Assembly: GCA_963969495.1 (NCBI GenBank)
Contig: OZ018317.1
Location: 221,084,235 to 221,148,234, forward strand
Direction of reading: 5' to 3'
From: Ceratothoa steindachneri
Taxonomy: Eukaryota; Arthropoda; Malacostraca; Isopoda; Cymothoidae
DNA: 64,000 nt
The notes beneath the pieces are model-generated. The model was given only the letters and a program-made list of their open reading frames with translations, did no database searches and was not told the origin of the DNA. The position numbers and the translations under genes were made by a program. This document shows positions 58,284-64,000 of the stretch, one piece after another (position 1 is the first letter of the stretch; every line of letters starts with the position of its first letter).

Positions 58284-61200
58284 TTACTTATTTAGAACGA
58301 TATTGAATATACATACATACTTATAATTTTAAGCTGAAAAATAAAAAAATATTGGTTGAATTCTGATTTTAAAAACGTATCATTTTATTAATTACACGTA
58401 AATACTAAATAATTCAAGCCTATTAAAAAAATATTAAAACATATTAGTAAAAACATCCCGATCCCGATGCATAATGAGAAACTTGCTCTTTCATGGATCG
58501 TGTTTTGCATCTTTTTTAAATCTTCCATTATCTTTTCTGCGCATGTTTAGACCCAATGAACGATGAAGGAAGACGTTAAACTTTCTTAATAAAAAATTGT
58601 TTGCCTGAAAAATACTGCGCAATGATACATAATATCAGACACGTTTAGAACTGCTTACATAATTATTTCCGAGAAATTAGAAATTTGTAATTGTCTGGCA
58701 AATTCATAAAGTTGGCAAAAAATCTAATTATTCTATGTAGAGTAAGAAACATCATGAAATTGAATGTTAAAATTAGACTTTGAAATGTAACTAACCTCCT
58801 ATCAGATCAGATTACAGCCTCGTATCCTTCATGGAAGCGTTTCACTAAGCGCGTAAAGCTACTATTTTCGGTGCCAGTTGATTATTTTGCCTTTGAGTGC
58901 GGAATTGAAGCTGTTTTCAATAAGTCGTAGCTGGATACCACAATAAATCTTTTGTTTTGCAAAATTTAAATGGATAAAATCTCCTAAGATAACTAATAAG
59001 CCAAGAAGTGGGAGATCAGCAATTAAAAATAATGGGGAAATCATTAATGGTGGCAAGTCTCGATTTGACGATGACTGTCGCCTTTCATTGCAAATGATCG
59101 CCAATGAATGAGACATCTCTCGTGATGGTGATAAAGCGAAAACTCAATAAACTTTGTGGTAAATAATTTACAAAAGCCTTGCACACAATTAACTTGGACA
59201 AGAGATCAGATCTTTCTATCACTGTAGTGACTTAAACTTAAACTAATGAACACCATATGGAGCGGTCAAATGGACTGACCAAGATCATGACAGAGATATC
59301 ATCTAACAAGACAATGGCTGCAATTTAGGGAGTCCTTGAAAGCATGATGTAGTTTGCTTTACGAAGGTGAAAGTATTATAAAATTAAAACGCAATATTAT
59401 GCCAGAAAATGATAACAGAGAACGTTGAAAAGAACCAAGTAAACTACAAGAGGTTGGGATTGTTCATAACGGCACCGCACATGTCCATTCTTCAAGAAAC
59501 GCGAGCCGTTTCGCGGGAATTTCACTGGCAAGCTCTTGATTACCTCTAAAGTATCCCTGATTTAGCAGACTCTGACTTTTACCTATTTCTTAATTTGATA
59601 GAAAGGAAACCTTAAAGGAACTTGTTTTACCTATTTAATAGGCAGCTTCAAAGCATCAGAATTTTACGAAAAAGAATTCTTACAATGGAAACCTTTTTTG
59701 TATGCGACAAAATGAAATTATGGAAAAGACTCAGGAAAAATAGGTGCCTTAAGGACGTAAATGGTAATTAATAACTAGGATCTAGACTCCGTACAAACTA
59801 ACTACCCTTAGATTTATCTGTCGCCCAAACCAATACCATCTGTCCCTAAAATTTAGAAACTGCTTTGTGTCCCTAATCTTCGCTGTTATTATACCAAAAT
59901 AGCTCCGTTAAGAGTGGTGTTCAATGAATAGCGCCATATAACTTCATCATCATCTTATTATTATCATTATTACTATCACCCATGATGTGACATCCAGAAT
60001 ACTATTACTGTGATGTCAGTTACGCGTCGTATATGGCAAATAAATGCGACTCCAATCATGCGTGAAATGGGCAGAGACATATAGTTGGGAAGTCGCTAGG
60101 TAATATATTAACCCCATTAACCTTGCACCGGGAAAATTGCTAACATATTTACCTTAATTTCCCATTACTATTACCTACTCTTTAAGGGCTCCTTTTTTCG
60201 CTCACTGATGAAGATGAAGAGTAATATTTCCGAAATGAATAATCGTCTGAAGCGATCTTCACTTTTATATGACTCTTACGAAATTGAAGTAATTGTACCC
60301 ATCACTTACAACTTCTCATGATTCTCCTATACCCACGAAGGGGCATAATATATGTTTAGACAACCGTATTCATCATAATTATTCGCCCTGCTGTTGCTAG
60401 ACCCCCCCCCCTCCTTCTTTCTACTATTCATCCTGATAAATAATAATGAAGTTGCTCTGGAATGAAGATAGACACATATAACCAAGGCCAATCCCGTTGC
60501 GAGACGGCCATTAGCGAGGTTATAATCCATCGGTGCTGCTTCCTCCATCAACAGACGCGCAAATTGACGTATGATGGCGCCTTTCTGCGATGTTCTTAAC
60601 ATCTTAATGTTTTACTTGGTCTTCACTTGATGGGGGGGCGAGAAACAGGGGAGAACCCTGGTTGTATTGAGATGATGTGATTGGCTAAAAACTATTACAG
60701 AAACTATGCAACAGCTCCGCTCTCTTAAGCCATGGAAAGTCGAGAAAAGGTTAGTGATTTTGAGTTATATGCCTTTGTTACGTCATTTTATGGGGAATGT
60801 ATTGTACGGACCTGGTTCTGGTAATGATTAAAAGAGGTGGGGTTTTCGCAACTCGTCGGGGATACACGTATCGAGCATCAGTTTAATTACTACTGCCATC
60901 TTTCATCACATTCTGGTTCTGGGAGGCAGCTTGTATGGATACGTTTTTTAATCAAATTCAAAATATCATCATAGGAATCCTTAAAAATCAAAGTTCCTTT
61001 TTACCTCCAAGATTTTGGGGGTTGTCAATCCAGCCAATTCTGGTATATCCCCACACGGGTCAAGCACCGAGCTTGTCTTTTTGATTATCGCGAGAAAGGA
61101 GATAAAATCGAAAGCCTAAAACCCCTTCAGTGAAATGGTTGAAACCAGAAAACAAAGGCATTGGTAGTGAAATAGGCGGACGAAAGCATTAAATCTCCAT

Positions 61201-61965
61201 ACGAGAAGGTCGTGGCTTGAGTTTGCCATCGTAAAATCGATTAAGATAACGAAGAAAACGAGAGATTTCATTTGTTTCCGACCTGTGGCGTATGAAAATG
61301 TTATGGCAGTTAACGCTGGGATTTCTCTTCGTCAGCTGCACTGTAACCACGTTTTGCATGACTCTTGAAAGTAAGGTTCGGCTGCAAATAAGCGCCGTTC
61401 TCGACCCGGGCAAAAGAAATGGTTGCTCGAGATCACGACTTCAGTTTCTCGCGGTATAAAGAGATCGATTTGTCAATCGAGTCCCAGATAATATATGACC
61501 ACGGTCCATCGTCACGAAGGCCTCGTTTCCCCCAACACACCGCTGATGGGGCACTGAAAAACCGGGTGAGGTACCAACCCAAGACCTTTGTATGTGTCAA
61601 TCAATCATTTCACTTCCACTCGATGAGACTCACGGGAATTCCGGCCCCATGTCATATTCTTACAACACATTTTACCCCACATTCACTCGCTAAAATTCGG
61701 GAAGAATTTTTTTCTCGAATTTAAAGCGCAATAACAACGAGGCCGTTTGTAAGGAGAAATTTGTAAAGAAAGTAGAGAAGAGAGACGAAGTGAGACCGGA
61801 AGGGTACACAACTGCAGACACCGGGGGCAAGGGGGGGCGTGTCGTTCCTTCTTCCAAATTTCCGTTGTAGCTGTAGCATTTAATACCCTCACCCTTTACC
61901 CCATCCACCCCTTTGCTGGGGAAGCACAAAGCCCGGAGCTTTTTTACGGGGGATAACGCAGAAAA
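58284..61965. other. Long stretch with no recognised gene
   Basis: About 3.7 kb of AT-rich sequence without recognisable coding sequence, RNA gene or element. Frames are 101 codons or shorter and without motifs. A C-run (about 60403-60412) and purine runs occur near 61800. This is the longest featureless part of the window. Confidence 0.5.
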
Positions 61966-62510
61966 GGGTAAAATGGAGTAAGGGAGAAAAGGGTAAAATG
62001 GGGTAAAGGGAGAAAAGGGTAAAGTGGAGTGAGAGAGAAAAGGGAAAAGGTGAGGGAGGGAGAAAAGGGTAAAATGAAGTAAGGGATAAAAGGGTAAAAG
62101 TGGAGTGAGGGAGAAAAAGGTAAAAATGTAGTAAGGGAAAAAAGGGTAAAAATGGAGTAGGAAAGAAAAGGAAAAGAAATAGTAAGAGATAAAAGGGAAA
62201 CTGGGGTAAGGCAGAAAATAGTAAAAAAGGACTAAGGGATGCAAGAGTAAAAAGGGAGAAAGGGTTAAAAACGAGTAAGGAGGAAAAATGTAAAATGACT
62301 AAAGGAGACAAGGGTAAATAGGGAGTAAGGGAGAAAAGGGTAAGAAGGAGTTAAGGAGAAAGAATAAATAAGGTGTAGGTGGGTAAAAAGGATGATAAAT
62401 TGAGTAAAGGAGAAAAGGGTAAAAAGGAAGTAAAGGAGAAAATGGTAAGAGAGGAGTAAGGGAGGAACGGGTAAAAAAGGAGTAAGGGAGAAAATGGATA
62501 AAGAACGAAA
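61966..62510. repeat. Purine-rich 25-26-bp minisatellite
   Basis: About 22 degenerate units of the form AGAAAAGGGTAAAATGGAG plus TAAGGG follow each other with 23-29-bp spacing. Nearly all bases on this strand are purines or T. Minus-strand frames across it (up to 184 codons, F/P/L/S-rich) are products of the repeat. Confidence 0.88.
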
Positions 62511-63580
62511 TTAGAATGAAGGAAAATTGAAAACGGAACCCAAACTAGGAGGACCACACTCAAAGGATCCACACCGGAGGGGGGTGTCAAATTTAGGACC
62601 CCCCCTCCAAATTCTGGGCCTATTATTTGGGGTTGGAGAGGTTTATCATTAATTAATTCTATTTTCCACTCTTCCTCTTTTTTCCATTTACGTTCGCTCT
62701 TTGTCGCTCTTTCCATTCTCTTATTTTTAACCATTTAAAATAGCTTCGTTATTTACAGCAGTTCCCTCCTAACGCAAACACCCCCCAAATACTTCTTTTC
62801 TCCTTTTTTTCCTCTTCTTCTTCATTGTTATTGTTCGTTTGTTCTTCTACTTCCTTCATCTTCTTTTGCCTTCGACTTCTTCCTTTTCTTGTTTTATTAT
62901 TATTTAAATCTAAGAGGCGAAAATCAACGACGTGATGTCCGCCAAGAATTTTTTGGGCAGCGTTTGCAAAGAAAGTGGCCAAAAGTAACTCAAAATTTAC
63001 TAATTTACTTTATTTTGTTTTTCACTAAATAATAAAAACATTTGTTTAAAATAAAGATGTAAGAGTTTGTCGTAGAATGACTCCCGACGATACTATATAT
63101 AACACTATTCGTTGAGGGAACTTCCTTAATTATCTCTAGAGTGCGTTTTACTGTCTTGGCGGCCGTATTATGTATCTTCAAAAATGCTTAAGAAGTGGAA
63201 CTGAGCTCAAGGATAATAATATTGCTATCATTAATAAAATAGAGTTTTATTAATAATAACTATAAACAAAACACAAAAACGGAAAATATTGACAAACAGA
63301 ATGGAAAGGGTCGTGGAGACTCGGGCTAATCCAAGGATTTAAGGGATCAAAAAAGGTAAAACAAATATGGAGTTAAAGAGATGGGATGGTTCGATAAACC
63401 ATTTAAAGCACAGGATAGAATTGACAAATAAGGGATCAATACTCAAAAGGTGACGCTTGGCTTACGTAACTTCGTTAGGGTGCAGTGGAAGGTACTTGAA
63501 GGAGTATTCGGTCCGCTGGCGAGTTCCAGCCGAAGGGGGGGGATAACAGGATCCTGACGAGGCGTCTTGGAAAGGAGAAC
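62511..63580. other. No gene recognised
   Basis: Mixed AT-rich sequence with a T/C-rich segment at 62640-62900. No motif-bearing frame is seen. Confidence 0.45.
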
Positions 63581-63584
63581 CGTT

Positions 63585-64000
63585 CTAGACGAACGGCTTG
63601 ACAAACAATGGCTGTTCTAGGTTGTTCTCTTCTGAACAAAGGGGGGATGAGAACCGTCTCTTGTCTACGGGCTCAAGAACAATGGCTGTTCTAATGTTGT
63701 TCTCCTTTGAACAACAGGGGGGGTGAGAACCGTTTCTTGGCGAAAGGCTCAAAACGAACAATGGCTGTTCTAATACTGTTCTCCTCGAACAATAGGGGGG
63801 GGATGAGAACCGTTTCCTGGCGAAGGGCTCAAAACGAACAATGGCTGTTCTAATACTGTTCTCCTCGAACAATAGGAGGAAGATGAGAACCGTTTCTTGG
63901 CGAAGGGCTCAAAACGAACAATGGCTGTTCTAATATTGTTCTCCTTGAACAACAGGGGGGGATGCCTTGGGGACTTGACGTCACTAAAGGCTCGAACCTT
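63585..64000. repeat. 80-bp tandem repeat with GAACA/TGTTC dyads, reaching the window edge
   Basis: The marker AATGGCTGTTCTA starts at 63607, 63681, 63760, 63840 and 63920, giving periods of 74, 79, 80 and 80 bp. Each unit contains GAACAATGGCTGTTC and, a little later, TGTTCTCCTCGAACA-like sequence, so every unit has two short dyads, plus a G-run of 5-9 bases. The array appears to continue past 64000 or end just before it. Minus-strand open frames are products of the repeat. Confidence 0.88.

Noticed and set aside
61690..62311. 184- and 140-codon minus-strand frames as proline/phenylalanine-rich proteins
   Set aside because: They are translations of the purine-rich minisatellite.
63585..64000. 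CRISPR-like array of 80-bp units
   Set aside because: Whole units are repeated, with no unique spacers.

Overview
The window reads as repeat-dense, intron-bearing animal DNA, most likely from an arthropod; a crustacean is possible, but that is a guess from the repeat content and not a measurement. Reasons: long (TA)n and (GA)n microsatellites, GT-AG introns inside transposase genes, and a mix of hAT, mariner/Tc1, PIF/Harbinger, LINE, Gypsy and Penelope-like elements. I found no convincing host protein-coding gene, no rRNA or tRNA, and no CRISPR array. Nearly everything recognisable is a decayed mobile element or a tandem repeat, so most coding entries are pseudogenes.

Layout. 1-3.4 kb: AT-rich, nothing recognised. 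3.45-11.2 kb: a 27-bp minisatellite split by an unidentified 1-kb segment and by a hAT element (hAT-1, 7668-10649) with terminal inverted repeats (TIRs) and a near-matching 8-bp target duplication. 12.7-23.5 kb: a PIF/Harbinger transposase (minus strand), a probable MADF-like companion gene (plus strand), and a roughly 6-kb LINE (LINE-A, minus strand) that may be nested in the Harbinger element. 23.7-28.7 kb: a 58-bp satellite carrying a mariner end, microsatellites, two LINE reverse-transcriptase tails, a near-perfect palindrome bounded by (TA)n, and a polypyrimidine block with an 84-bp tandem repeat.

28.9-33.7 kb: a second hAT element (hAT-2) with recognisable exons and an internally deleted mariner in its first intron. 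34.0-36.3 kb: a degenerate Gypsy pol. 38.9-41.0 kb: LINE-B. 41.5-42.1 kb: a rearranged fragment related to hAT-2 between 122-bp direct repeats. 42.3-44.1 kb: a mariner remnant and a 102-bp tandem repeat. 44.2-47.3 kb: one end of a third hAT and LINE-C. 48.2-49.1 kb: two Penelope-like GIY-YIG endonuclease remnants either side of a (TA)n tract. 50.2-53.4 kb: about 115-bp inverted repeats enclosing a mariner. 55.7-56.1 kb: a second (TA)n-bounded palindrome. 57.0-58.3 kb: a TIR-bounded Tc1/mariner. 62-64 kb: two minisatellites.

There is no operon-like or pathway logic. What the order shows is insertion history: mariner into hAT-2, hAT-1 into minisatellite, and possibly LINE-A into Harbinger. The most unusual items are the palindromes and inverted repeats attached to (TA)n tracts, the minisatellite filler inside hAT-1, the fragment flanked by 122-bp repeats, and the satellite built on a mariner terminus. 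Family calls rest on protein motifs read by eye; no database search was run.
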